Shown: positions 33,239 through 43,621 of the stretch, piece by piece
How positions within the stretch are numbered: position 1 is the stretch's first letter
How the letters are laid out: every line of letters begins with the position of its first letter
From: Vandiemenella viatica
Taxonomy: Eukaryota > Arthropoda > Insecta > Orthoptera > Morabidae
Reading direction: 5' to 3'
Assembly (NCBI GenBank): GCA_031002005.1
Contig: JARYHS010008074.1
Coordinates: 271,499,930-271,563,929 of the forward strand
Length of the DNA: 64,000 bases
The notes under the pieces: generated by a model
The model's input: the letters and a program-made list of their open reading frames with translations, nothing else
What the model was told of the DNA's origin: nothing
Database searches by the model: none
Made by a program: the position numbers and the translations under genes

Positions 33239-33242
33239 TCTG

Positions 33243-33810
33243 GATTACAGTCCAACTGCCCCTATCTGGGGGAGTGGTCTTGAACTGTAGTAGGGTAGCT
33301 TGGATTTCTGGCTTTAGGGATGTAGGGATTGCAGTCCATCTCCCCCCATCTGGGGGAGTGTACAGGATCTGCAGTGGGGTTAGTGGGAAGGATTGCCCTG
33401 CAGTCCATCTCCCCCCATATGGAGGAGTTTCCAGGCGCTGCAGCAAGGTAGTGTATAGGATCAGGGTTAGGATTACAGACCATCTCCCCCCATTCAGGGG
33501 AGTGTTCAGGATCTGCAGTGGGGTAAGTGGATAAGGTTGGTCTGCAGGCCATCTCCCCCCATCTGGGGGAGTGTCCAGGTACTGCAGCAAGGTAATGTGT
33601 AGAGTAAGGATTACAGTCCATTTCCCCCCATTCAGGGGAATTTCCAGGAGCTGTAGTAGGGGTCTTAGGAGTTTAGGCAGCAGCGGATTAGTGGTGTGAG
33701 ACATTGCTGGTGCCTAGGACGGACATGAGGCAGTTCTGGAATACAGCCCATCTCCCTCCATCTGAGGGAGTGGTTAGGAGCTGCAGTAGGGCGCTTACGA
33801 ATTTTGGGAT
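33243..33810. repeat. Seven hairpin-forming repeats between jockey-2 ORF1 and ORF2
   Basis: There are seven diverged units of about 64-80 bp (cores near 33250, 33339, 33400, 33481, 33550, 33619 and 33750). Each contains a near-palindrome such as CTCCCCCCATCTGGGGGAG followed by CAGGATCTGCAGTGGGG-like sequence. Units 2+3 and 4+5 form a higher-order period of about 140 bp. Palindromy is kept in diverged units by paired changes, for example CTCCCTCCATCTGAGGGAG in unit 7. Two minus-strand frames stay open across much of it. Confidence 0.9.
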
Positions 33811-33863
33811 GAGTGTCGCCAGGGAGAGGTCAACGGAGGGGAACATGGGTCGAAGGAGATCCT

Positions 33864-35561
33864 CTATTGTTTTACGAATTGTTGCGAAAAATCTATTGCG
33901 GGCTGAGTGTGTGTCTGCTCCGCAGGGGTAGCTGGACCCTGTGGAGGTGTTGCGTTTGTTGCTGAATTAGCTTGGGTCGGGGCAGACTCTACCGACTCCG
34001 CAGTGGACGGGCCAGCCGGGTTGGCGCGGGCGGCTACGTCAGATCCCGCCGGTGCGCGCTCAACCGACTCCTCGGCGGCCGAAGCCGCCGGGCCGTCAGG
34101 AGCAACCACCCCAGCGTTCTCCGCCGCGCGCCCAGTCACCCCCTCAGCGGCCGTCGCCACCGGGCCATCGGGAGCAGCCACAGCGGCCGTTGCTTCCTCG
34201 GCGGGAGGGGGAGGGGTTGTCTGGCTCCCAGCGTTCCTCGTGCGTGTCCTGTTATTTCTAGTACGCTGGGATTTAGGTTGTGATGAGGCAGCTGAAGGCT
34301 GCGTCGTATGCTCTACAGTGCGTGCAGAGCCTGCTGTTTGGGGCTCTGCAACCTCTGTTGTGGTGGATGTGGTTTGTGAGCCTTGGGGTGCGGTTGACGT
34401 TTCATTTTGAATGAGTTGCGCCGTGTTCGTGATCGCGTTCGAAGCCGCGGCACTGTAGGACACATTACTCCTAAGGTGGGCCGGGTTCTGGATCACTTTA
34501 CGCTGGTTTTTTGTGGACGCTTGTTGTGTCTGTGATTGTGACGCCCCTTTTGCATTCTTTGCATTTCGCCGGGCTAGTGCGAGTTTGTACTCGGGGCAGC
34601 TTCTGTAATTGCTTGGATGCCCTCCCCCACAATTAACGCATTTGCGTTCATCGGGCATCCTAGCTTTGCATGTATGTGTGGCATGATTGCCGGCACATTT
34701 ACGACAGCGGGGTGCCGCAAAGCACCGGTCTGTGGCATGTCCATACCGCTGACATTTGTGACAGACCAGGGGTGTGTTGGGAGGCTCATACTTCTCCACT
34801 TTTATCACCATGTAGAGCAGGCGAGTGGCCTTCTCAAACATAAGTGATCCGGCCGAGTCTTGCAACTCGACCAGATAGAGAGGCAGCGGAACCTTCGTGT
34901 AAGTTCCTCTCATTTGGCTGACCTTCTTGGCGGCCCAGCCGTCGCCAAGAAGCGCTTCCTTAACACTGTCGGGAGGGGTGGTAGGGTGTATTCCTCTGAC
35001 TACATATAGCTGTGTCCTTTCGGTTTCCAGCCTAAAGGTGTGGTGTTCGATTTTCTCCTCTCCGAGGTACCTGAGGAGTTTCTTGTAGTCTTCGTTGGTG
35101 GACACATATAGTGCCGTGTACTGCCCTGCGAGCTTGGTGTGATACTGCACAGGGTTGTATTTTCCAATGAAAGAAGAGTTAATGCGACCGAGATCGCCAT
35201 GGTTGCGAATCATGACGGGGGGGATACTCGATCGCGATGTTGTAGTGGCTGCCGGGGCAGTATTTTGTTCTGGGTTAGTTTCTGCAGGTGCCGCGGGAGT
35301 CGCTTTCGCGCTCTCGTCAGCTGCTGCTTGCTTGGGCTGACGGCCCTTTTTTGGCATCCTTGCCGGCCTAAATTCGAGAATTGGGGATTGCCCCTGTGGT
35401 ACACTATCGTCGAGAAGACTGGTGTGCAGCGTGTAAGACACACTTACATCAACAGGCTTCCCTTGACTGTCGTTGGCAGGCACGGAAAAACCGAACTGCT
35501 GTATGTCGTCGCACCTCGGGGTGCTTGTCTGCGGGCCACCAGGCATGGCTGGGTCTGCCAT
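33864..35561 (-). CDS. Jockey-2 ORF1 (gag-like), intact 565 aa
   Basis: The N terminus is Pro/Ala rich. A PRE_C2HC-like domain lies around residues 170-260 (YVVRGIHPTTPPDSVKEAL, LYMVIKVEKYEPP). Three zinc knuckles follow: CHKCQRYGHATDRC, CRKCAGNHATHTC and CVNCGGGHPSNYRSC. A long low-complexity Ala/Thr/Pro tail follows. It is an RNA-binding component of the LINE particle. High GC content here also opens long false frames on the plus strand. ORF2 starts 625 bp downstream, an unusually large gap for this clade. Confidence 0.9.
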   Translation of the reverse strand: MADPAMPGGPQTSTPRCDDIQQFGFSVPANDSQGKPVDVSVSYTLHTSLLDDSVPQGQSPILEFRPARMPKKGRQPKQAAADESAKATPAAPAETNPEQNTAPAATTTSRSSIPPVMIRNHGDLGRINSSFIGKYNPVQYHTKLAGQYTALYVSTNEDYKKLLRYLGEEKIEHHTFRLETERTQLYVVRGIHPTTPPDSVKEALLGDGWAAKKVSQMRGTYTKVPLPLYLVELQDSAGSLMFEKATRLLYMVIKVEKYEPPNTPLVCHKCQRYGHATDRCFAAPRCRKCAGNHATHTCKARMPDERKCVNCGGGHPSNYRSCPEYKLALARRNAKNAKGASQSQTQQASTKNQRKVIQNPAHLRSNVSYSAAASNAITNTAQLIQNETSTAPQGSQTTSTTTEVAEPQTAGSARTVEHTTQPSAASSQPKSQRTRNNRTRTRNAGSQTTPPPPAEEATAAVAAPDGPVATAAEGVTGRAAENAGVVAPDGPAASAAEESVERAPAGSDVAARANPAGPSTAESVESAPTQANSATNATPPQGPATPAEQTHTQPAIDFSQQFVKQ

Positions 35562-35840
35562 CCTGGTGGAGGAAACAACTGCCTGCGTCTGACGACTTTG
35601 CTTTTTGTCTGACGACTTTGCTTTCTATGACGGCAGGCAGTCGCAGGAAGTTACCCTAAGAAGGGGGGGATCCTAGTTTCTAATCGGCGCAAGAGAGCGC
35701 GGAGGAAGAGAGTGGTCCTAGAGCACGCGCAGTTATCCCACGTGAAGGGGCCGCTGGTACTCAAATTACCCTATAAAGAACGGGAGATTCCCGCTGGGGA
35801 GGTTAGGGCAAAGCCCAAGGTCTAGGCAGTGAGTCCATGG

Positions 35841-36123
35841 TCCACGCGCTTCGTTATTTATACCCTCCGACCCCTCCCTCCCATTCCCGCCTCGGCGCTC
35901 CGATGGCGGTGGTGGGGGCGGTGCGTTACAACGCGTCGAGCAGTGGCCATCAGTCTGTACGCCACCTCCGTCGCGCACAGTGCCTCGGCTCTGGTGTTTG
36001 CGGAGCCACTTCAGTGCCGGGTTCCAAGCCTGGCTTAGTTGTGTTTGCTACACGAAAACTAGATATTGATCTTGTTTCGATAATTTTGTCTATTGTTAAT
36101 ATTGGCTCTAAGACTGACCAATC
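35841..36123. other. GC-rich segment between the LINE stack and LTR-1 gag
   Basis: On the minus strand a TATAAATAA stretch sits about 20 bp before the shared LINE insertion point. On the plus strand GGTTCCAAGCC resembles a B box, without a convincing A box. It may be displaced 5' sequence of jockey-3 or LTR-1 leader. I cannot decide. Confidence 0.35.
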
Positions 36124-36960
36124 ATGGCGGAAGTGAATACTACACAAAATACGATGTCACCTTTTGAAGCTTCACATTTGCCTCCCGTATTGGAGACACA
36201 ACCACCTTTGCTGGCTTGCAGAAATGTACTTGTTATTGAACCAATAGGCACACAACTTACGGGAAAGCAATTAAACACACAGTGTCTCACACCAGCCACT
36301 ACAATATCTGGTAGAGACAACCAATCAACCAGATATTCAGATGAGATTAACAATCAACTACACCTGATGAGTATGATGTGTTCTCAATCTAAGGCTCTTG
36401 ATTCTCAGTCTAAGGCTCTGAATTATCAATTTGAAGTTATGAATTTCCAATTTGAAACTATGAATTCCCAATTGAAAGCTTTTAATGCTAAACTGGATTC
36501 ACAATTTAAAACTATAAATGCTAAATTGGATTCACAATTTAAAAATATTAATGCTAAATTTGAGTCCCAATTTGACACTTTCTCAACAGATATCAATGCT
36601 GATTAAGGTACAAAAATTTCCCACCTGACTTCCCAAGTGCAGTCTTACAAGGAGGTAACTACATGTTTGGACCATCAGATGTCTGTTTTGGATAGGACCA
36701 CAGAACATATTACTAATACGGATGGAATATTTACTAAGGAGGAAACAATAATGAAAAAACAGTATCCTGGACTGGAACAGAATTTACAAACTTTACATTC
36801 TAATAATGTTCATGTCTACAATCAGCTGCAAACCATGGGAACAGCTACACAGGAAGTCCAAAGGCAAATTACCAATTGCAAACATCAAGTAGATATTTTG
36901 GAAATTATAACCAAAACCGATCCTGAGCAAAACAACTTATTACGTTCTTCGGTGATTTAA
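36124..36960 (+). pseudogene. LTR-1 gag-like coiled-coil protein, one in-frame stop
   Basis: It is a single 279-codon frame broken only by TAA at 36604-36606. It begins MAEVNTTQNTMSPFEA. Residues about 90-155 contain an 11-residue repeat, LDSQFKTINAK, with further variants, a predicted coiled coil. Its plus-strand orientation fits LTR-1. Coiled-coil gag N termini also occur in LTR-2 and LTR-3 here, but no capsid core or zinc knuckle is seen. Confidence 0.6.
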
Positions 36961-37000
36961 TAACTATATTGATTAATTAAAAAATCCACCAAAAAGGTTA

Positions 37001-37638
37001 TGTTGAAGAGTTGTTTATTGTTTTCAAAACAAAGTCAGCGATAATCACATGCATAGATACAATACAGAGATGCACTTCTGAACAGTTGCAAAGATAATCT
37101 CTGTGAAACTAACTGGATGAATCTCTCTGTAAAACTGAATACTGAATGAAGTCAACTAACTGCTCTGTCCAGCCGATCTGTTTATATAGTCTCTATCGAA
37201 ATTCTTCAAAGGCATCCGCCCGATATTTCTCGATCATTAACAATCACTCAAACAATCAAACATATTAAAAACAATCGGAATTAATACAAAATTACTTAAC
37301 AACATTACTAAATGATCAGAAATGGTAATTCGAGATACTTAAATACAAAATTATTTATAGAAATCCTTTCAAACTGTAGAAAATTGTTCTGTAGACATCG
37401 TAACTTACATTAATACATGGAATTACAAACATTTAAGAAATTCTCTTGCACCATTCGGTTCTTAAACATATTAAATGGACTTTGAATAATTTTCTTACAT
37501 AAAACAAAGTCTATATACACTGATTTACAAGAAATTACAAAACAAACATACCAGATCATATTCAAGCAAACTTTAGCTCACTACAAATACTTCATACAGT
37601 ACAATACTATTCAAAATTCAGGTATGAGGGCTGTTACA
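37001..37638 (-). mobile_element. Putative solo LTR
   Basis: On the minus strand it runs TGTAACAGCCCTCATACC to AACTCTTCAACA. It has a TATA-like CTATATAAACAG and an AATAAA near the end, the layout of an LTR. It interrupts LTR-1 internal DNA. No matching flanking duplication was found, which lowers confidence. Confidence 0.4.
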
Positions 37639-38187
37639 AACTGCCTAGAGAAGAAAAATGTGACTCAGAATGTTATGACTTTTTCAAGAAATAATTTCCG
37701 GAATAAGAAGAAGAAAGCAAGACAGAAACGAAAGTCTTTTTCACAAAACCACTATTTGCAGAAGAAAACATTGAAGCAGAAAGGAATAATGTCTTCAAGG
37801 TTCCACTACCTGATGAGAAAAAAAGTTAGGTGGAAAAGTCGAAAGTTAACAAAGCAAGCTGTAAAGATGACCAACAGTTTAGGAAATGTTATTAAAAAGA
37901 GAAATGAAGAAAAATGTATTAATGGTGACAAGAAAACTAGCAGAAACAAAATAGATGGTGATGAAGAAAATACAGAGAAAATGTTAGCTGAGTTGGAAAT
38001 GGGATATAATCGATGGAAATGGGGAACAATCGTTGTAAACAGTGAGTTTGAAAAAGAAAAATGTAGCAACAATATAGAGAAAATGGAAAATGATAAAGTT
38101 TGTGGCAACCAGAGAAGGTTATTGATTCAAGAAATATTTATGATGATGGAAAAGGAAATGAAGAATATAAATCTAGCGAAGCAATAA
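37624..38187 (+). other. Unrecognised 187-codon ORF, very basic
   Basis: It is Lys/Arg-rich at the N terminus (NNFRNKKKKARQKRK), then charged with MLAELEMGYNRWKWG and many Glu/Lys. There is no recognisable domain. The first codons lie in the putative solo LTR, so the start is doubtful. It may be degraded 3' coding DNA of LTR-1 or chance in A-rich DNA. Confidence 0.3.
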
Positions 38188-38740
38188 ATATTAGTGTTTT
38201 GAAAGATAGAAAAAAAAAATGAATTTAACTTGCAACAAAATTATTTCAATGTTTATAAAAGAAATTATTCTATTGACAATAGGAATCAGTCAGTCCCTTG
38301 AATGACAAAGAAAGAATTCCAAAGATAATAGTGTTAGTAAGGAAATGTGAATATGGTATAATTGTTTAAAGGTAGAGAATATTTACTATTAGTGGTTATA
38401 AATACCAAGGATTTCTCTTATGTAAAGGTTACTATTGGGTATGCACAGTAAGGTTATGTGAATTGTGATTCATTAAAGGAGTAGTATTAACTATTTACAC
38501 ACTTTGTGTTGAATAATTTTTTTTAAAGCCACATTATGATGTATAAAACTAACTAGACAAGTAGTTTACTATTATATACTGTTAGAAAACAAAGAGAATA
38601 TTTTATAAATGAATGCAATTTTTCTCGGCGTTGTTTATTTATAAACGTTTCTCGGGAAACAAACCGAGTAATATTATTATTGATGCAAAATATTTCGGCA
38701 ATAAAAATAAAAAATAAATAAAAAAAAAATAATAAAAAAA

Positions 38741-39038
38741 ATTAGTGCAGATAAACTGTCTACCTTGAAGGTAACGTATACATACAATAAAATATTCCTA
38801 GTTATATGCTCCATTATTTTTACAGATTTAGTCCTATTTATTATATGAGACAAATATATATATATATATATATATATTTATATTTAATAAAAAAAATTAG
38901 TGCAGATAAACTGTCTACCTGAAGGTAACGTATACATACAATAAAATATTCCCAGTTAAAAATAATGGAGCATATAACTAGGAATATTTTATTGTATGTA
39001 TACGTTACCTTCAAGGTAGACAGTTTATCTGCACTAAT
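38741..39038. repeat. Perfect 80-bp inverted arms with a third partial copy
   Basis: The arm at 38741-38820 (ATTAGTGCAGATAAACTGTC start) is repeated inversely at 38959-39038 with no mismatch that I can see. A direct partial copy of about 60 bp lies at 38896-38956, abutting the inverted arm almost head to head. A-rich and T-rich tracts extend the pairing outward. A TA microsatellite (about 38852-38876) lies between. No known family is recognised. Confidence 0.85.
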
Positions 39039-39490
39039 TTTTTTTATTATTTTTTTAAATTTTTTTTTTTTTTTCTTGTGTATGTTCACAGACTTTGGAC
39101 AATTGCGGACAGTGAGTGCCGCCTTTTTTTCGACATCACTTCACTGTGCATCGGGAAAAAGCGTTCACCAATGGCAATCATTTAAAAAAAAATAGAGTCC
39201 ATTTAGGTCTAACTTTTGAAATGTAGCCTAAGCCTTTGTGTCAAAATTATGTAAATTCTATGAGAAATGTGATGACACAAGATAGGACATTGGAGAAAGT
39301 GTTTTATTTTCTTCAGTTATGTGATTGCTCATTTGTTATGTTTTTTTAATGTAAGAAGGATAAGCAACGTTTGTTAATAATTTTTTAAAAAATTTAACAA
39401 GAAACCTCGATACCAACAACGATATTGCCATTACGAAAATTTTCCTTCTTTTCTTGTTCATTTCCAATTCACAAAAAATTACGAATATTT

Positions 39491-39500
39491 TGGGAGGGGT
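39491..39500 (+). promoter_or_regulatory. Polypurine tract of LTR-1
   Basis: TGGGAGGGGT lies immediately before the 3' LTR, where second-strand priming requires a purine tract. Confidence 0.65.
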
Positions 39501-39636
39501 TGTAACGTAGCAACTCATTAAAAACAAGTAAAATAATATATTTATACTGATAAATGCCATTATATATTTAAATTAAAAGTTTAAAGGATTTATAAAAAAG
39601 AATAGCAAGTTTAATAAATATTGTTTAATCAGAGAT

Positions 39637-42600
39637 TGTAAGGGTTTGGGAGAGGCTATACTAGCCTATTCCAACCAAATGTCAACCTCTCCTTCACGTG
39701 GTGCACCCTGTTTGCACGGACGAGGCTCTGGCGACTGAAAGATTCCCGGTATAAGGAATCACCCACTGCTTGCCACCGGCCTCTGAAAGGAGGGCGGAAG
39801 AGCGGGGAGCGGTTCAGGGCACCATCTTGCCCTTGGGGTTGGAAACGGCCCCTAAAGGCGGATGAATCAGAAATGATCAACGGCATGGGGATGCAGAAGG
39901 CAACGGGAAACCACTGCATTAAAGACCTTTTGGGTATCCCGTGGACATGTAATCCTCTCAAATTACATATATCATGATGGCTTCTTCCTGGGTAAAATAG
40001 TCCCCCAATCGGATCTCCGGGTGGGGACAGCTCAGGGAGGAGTCATTAGAATGGATAGAAACATTCTACGAGCCGGAGCGTGGAATGTTAGAAGTCTGAA
40101 TAGGGCAGGTAGGTTAGAAAACTTAAAAAGGGAGATGGAACAACTTAAGTTAGATGTTGTTTGGATTAGTGAGATTAAATGGAAGGATGCACAGGATTTC
40201 TGGTCTGGGGAACACAGGGTAATTAGCACACAAGCCGACAATGGAGTCACTGGTGTAGGATTTGTAATGAGCAAGAAATTAGGGAAACGAGTGAGTTATT
40301 ATGAACAGTTTAGTGACAGGATTATTTTGATGAAGTTAGAAACTAAGCCCGTCCCAACCACATTAGTACAAGTGTATATGCCAACGTCACAGGAAGATGA
40401 TGAAGAAATAGAAATTGAAGAATTAATCCAATATGTGAAAGGGGAGGAAAATTTAATAATCATGGGTGATTGGAATGCAATAGTGGGAGAAGGAAAAGAC
40501 GGGAATACTGTAGGAAGTTTTGGTCTAGGAGAAAGAAATGAGCGAAGAAGCAGGTTGCTAGAATTTTGTGAAAGATATAAGCTAGTAGTGGCAAACACAC
40601 TGTTTAAGAAACATGCAAAAAGAATATACACTTGGAAACATCCTGGGGATACAGGCAGATATCAGCTAGACTATATCATGGTCAAACAGAGATTCAGGAA
40701 TGAAGTTCTAGACTGTAAAGCGTACCCAGGAGCAGACATAGACTCTGACCATAATTTGATAATAATGGAGTGCAGGCTAATTTAAGCTAATAAGGAAGCA
40801 GTATAAGCAGAACAGACTGGAAGTGAATAAACTGAAACAATCTAGCACAAGAGAAAAATTTGCAGAAATGGTAGACTTGGGTCTAAGAAGTAACTCTGAA
40901 AGGCTTTAGGGAACAAGCTGCCCGAAAACCTTGGATAACAGAAGAAATGTTGGAGCTGATGGATCAGAGGAGAAGGTACAAAAATGCTCAGGAGGAAGCA
41001 GGCAGTTTAGAAATCAAGTAAATAGGAAATGCAAAATAGCAAAAGAAAAATGGCTACAAGCAAAGTGTGAAGAAGTAGAAAAGGAAATGGTAGTAGGTAA
41101 AGTAGATGTTGCCTACAGCAAGATCAAATAGAATTTTGGAGAAATGAAGTAAAAAGTGGTATGAACATTAAAGCTGCCGATGGGAAACCTCTTTAAAGCT
41201 CAGAGGATAGAGCTAATCGATGGAAAGAATACATTCAGAAACTGTATGTTGGGGATGACTTGAACAATAGTGTAATGGAAAAGGAAGGTGATGTCGACAT
41301 TGATGACTTAGGAGATCCTGTTTTGAGGACAGAATTTAATAAAGCTCTGAATGACTTGAAAGCAAATAAGGCAGTTGGAATTGATGAGATCCCAGCAGAA
41401 CTTCTTAAATCCCTAGGAGAGGAAGGAATCGAAAGATTATTCAAGCTGATATCAAAAAGTTATGAAACAGGAGAAATTCCAACTGATCTTAATAAAAATA
41501 TCATCTTCACATTTCCAAAGAAAGCACAAGCCGACAAATGTGAGAATTATCGCACCATTAGTTTAACAACACATGCATCAAAATTACTGACCAGAATAAT
41601 ATACAGAAGGATGGAAAGGGTAGTAGAAGAGATATAAGGTGAAGATCAGTATGGGTTTAGGAAAAATCGTGGTACAAGGGAAGCAATTCTGTCTTTAAGA
41701 TTAATACATGAAGGGCGGATCAAGAAAAACAAAGATACTTTTATGGCATTTGTTGATTTAGAAAAAGCTTGCATAATAGTGATAGGTGGGACAAGACGTT
41801 CAAAATATTAAAGAAGTCAGGTCTAAAGTATCGAGATAGAAGAAAACTTTATAAACTATATAAGAATCAAGTGGCTATAATAAAAGTAGAGAATCATGAG
41901 AGACATGCATCAGTTAAAAAGGGTGTGAGACAAGGTTGTAGTCTATCCCCGTTAATATTCAACTTGTACGTAGATGAAGCAGTGAAGAAAGACAACGAAA
42001 AATTTCCATGTGGCATAAGTTTTCAGGGAGAAAAAATCAGTATGCTACGATTTGCTGACAACATTGTCTTGTTAGCAGAGAGGGCTGAGAAGTTACTGAA
42101 TGGCATGAACAAAATACTGAAGGAAGATTTTGGACTGAATATAAATCAAAGCAAGGCAAAGCTGATGAAATGTAGCAGAAATGATACCAATACTAGTAGA
42201 TTAAATATAAAAAAAGGATCAGATGCAATAGGAGAAGTAAGTGAGTTATGTTATTTGGGACGTAAAATTACAACCGATGGCCGAAGCAGGAATGATGTTA
42301 AAAGCAGAATAGCACTAGCAAAAAGAGCCTTCATGAAAAAGAGAAAACTTTTAGTTTCAAATATTGATCTAGGAATTAGAAAGAACTTTTTAAAACTCTT
42401 TGTGTGGAGCACAGAACTTTATGGTAGCGAAACGTGGACTTTAGGAATACCGGAAATAAAAAAAATTGAATCATTTGAAATGTGGTGCTACAGAAGAATG
42501 CTGAAAATTAAGTGGACAGACAAAATAAGAAATGAACGAGTTTTGGAAATGATGGGTGAGAAAAGAAGTTTGTGGAAGAAGCTTACGGAAAGAAGAGACA

Positions 42601-42822
42601 GGCTGGTAGGTCATATTTTGAGACATTTTGGATTGGTTAATTTGTTAGTGGAGGGAACAGTCGAAGGTAAGAACTGTAGATGAAGACAGAGATTAGAATA
42701 TATGATACAGATAATTGAGGATGTAAGCTGTAAGGAGTATAAGGGGTATATAGAAATTAAGAGGTTAGCACAGGATAGGAAAGGATGCAGGATTGCATCA
42801 AACCAGTCGAAAGACTGACGAT

Positions 42823-42869
<47 letters not shown>
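39637..42869 (+). mobile_element. RTE-like LINE RTE-B, full length with poly(A)
   Basis: The 3.23-kb element has a 7-bp duplication CAGAGAT and about 45 A at its 3' end. It is the same family as RTE-A, which it resembles from the first bases (CTATACTAGCC) to the 3' end (AGACTGACGATAGC). It gives the uninterrupted template that proves the order of the RTE-A fragments. Confidence 0.9.
40021..42683 (+). pseudogene. RTE-B endonuclease-reverse transcriptase, frameshifted
   Basis: The endonuclease (40021-40785) is open and has the key motifs GAWNVRSLNRAG, ISEIKW, MGDWNA and SDHN. The linker and RT are in shifted frames: NKAVGIDEIPAELLK (41260-41637) ends in a stop after the start of RT, then FVDLEKA is followed by a frameshift. 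RT resumes with VRQGCSLSPLIFNLYVDEA and LRFADNIVLLAE. The catalytic FADD is FADN, so RT is inactive even if read through. Confidence 0.9.
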
Positions 42870-42870
<1 letters not shown>

Positions 42871-43181
42871 AGAGATGCTTGAAAGGATATAGGATATCTG
42901 AAAAAAAAGAAGTTAAGAGAATTGTTGGTAGAGGTGGCGAGAAAAACAGGATAATTGTGCAGAGAAGCTTGAAAATAATAGTTGCGGAGAAAAAATAGAT
43001 AGATCTTGAGTAGAAAAGAACCTGCAAATCTTGTCTCAAACACGGTCGTTCTTGGTATTAGAGGACTTTTAAACAAACAAACGATAGAAATAAACTGCAA
43101 AAGATTATAAACGAAATACAGTCTACAAATTATATTTATTTAATTACATAGATCGCTTACATACATTACTTATATGCGACA

Positions 43182-43485
43182 GAACCATTAGTCTAGCATC
43201 ACATGTTTCAAAATTACTCATCAGAATAATATACAGAAGGATGGAAAGGGTAGTAGAAGAGATAGTAGGTGAAGAACAGTTTGGGTTTAGGAAAAATTGG
43301 GTTCAAGGGAAGCAATTCTGTCTTTAAGATTAATTCTTGAAGGGCGGATCAAGAAACACAAAGATATTTTAATGGCATTTGTTGATTTAGAAAAAGCTTT
43401 TGATAATGTTAGGTGGGACAAGATGTTCAAAATTTTAAAGAAGTCAGATCTAAAGTATCGAGATAGAAGAATACTCTATAAACTA
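43182..43485 (+). pseudogene. RTE-A piece 2 (RT, finger and palm)
   Basis: It resumes RTE-A after LTR-1 at CCATTAGTCTAGC and reads toward EAILSLRLILEGRIKKHKD and FVDLEKAFDNVRWDKM, so the first catalytic Asp region is kept. It ends at the TA target of mariner-1. Confidence 0.85.
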
Positions 43486-43621
43486 CGAGGCATGTTTTTT
43501 AAGGAAGTACCGTTTTGAAATTAAAAAAGACGTGCAAATATATATCAATAATTTTATTTTTACATGAAAGCTTGTACCTTACTCTACTTTTCTACACAAT
43601 TCCCTTCAATAGTGAGGACTT

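Larger units (their letters stand above)
29468..35831 (-). mobile_element. Jockey-2, full-length jockey-type LINE with both ORFs open
   Basis: The 6.36-kb element has a 270-bp 5' UTR, ORF1, a 625-bp hairpin-repeat spacer, ORF2, about 1 kb of 3' UTR and poly(A) (T-run 29468-29485). It is flanked by a 9-bp duplication AGTCCATGG (29459-29467 and 35832-35840). Intact ORFs with all catalytic motifs visible suggest recent or current activity. The 5' UTR has an 18-bp direct repeat GTCTGACGACTTTGCTTT at 35587 and 35607. Confidence 0.9.
21807..43181 (+). mobile_element. LTR-1, gypsy-like non-autonomous LTR element with nested insertions
   Basis: The 5' LTR is 21807-22261. The 3' LTR is 39501-43181, split by RTE-B. 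Both run TGTAACGTAGCAACTC to ATGCGACA. A TGGCGATTC primer-binding-like site follows the 5' LTR, and a purine tract GGGAGGGG precedes the 3' LTR. Four-base flanks GCAC (21803-21806) and GAAC (43182-43185) differ by one base and fall at the right place in RTE-A. Native internal DNA is about 4 kb and includes a gag-like ORF. No protease, RT or integrase is seen. Confidence 0.8.
39501..43181 (+). repeat. 3' LTR of LTR-1, interrupted by RTE-B
   Basis: The LTR proper is 39501-39636 plus 42877-43181, about 440 bp, with the same TGTAACG start and GCGACA end as the 5' LTR. RTE-B is inserted at CAGAGAT, which is duplicated (39630-39636 and 42870-42876). RTE-A sequence follows at once. Confidence 0.85.

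Noticed and set aside
33243..33810. CRISPR-like array of regularly spaced palindromes
   Set aside because: This is a eukaryotic LINE spacer. The repeats are diverged, and the intervening DNA is also repeated rather than unique.
33907..34410. Long plus-strand frames opposite jockey-2 ORF1 (and others at 27.9-28.7 kb)
   Set aside because: They are shadows of GC-rich coding sequence on the other strand and have no recognisable domain.
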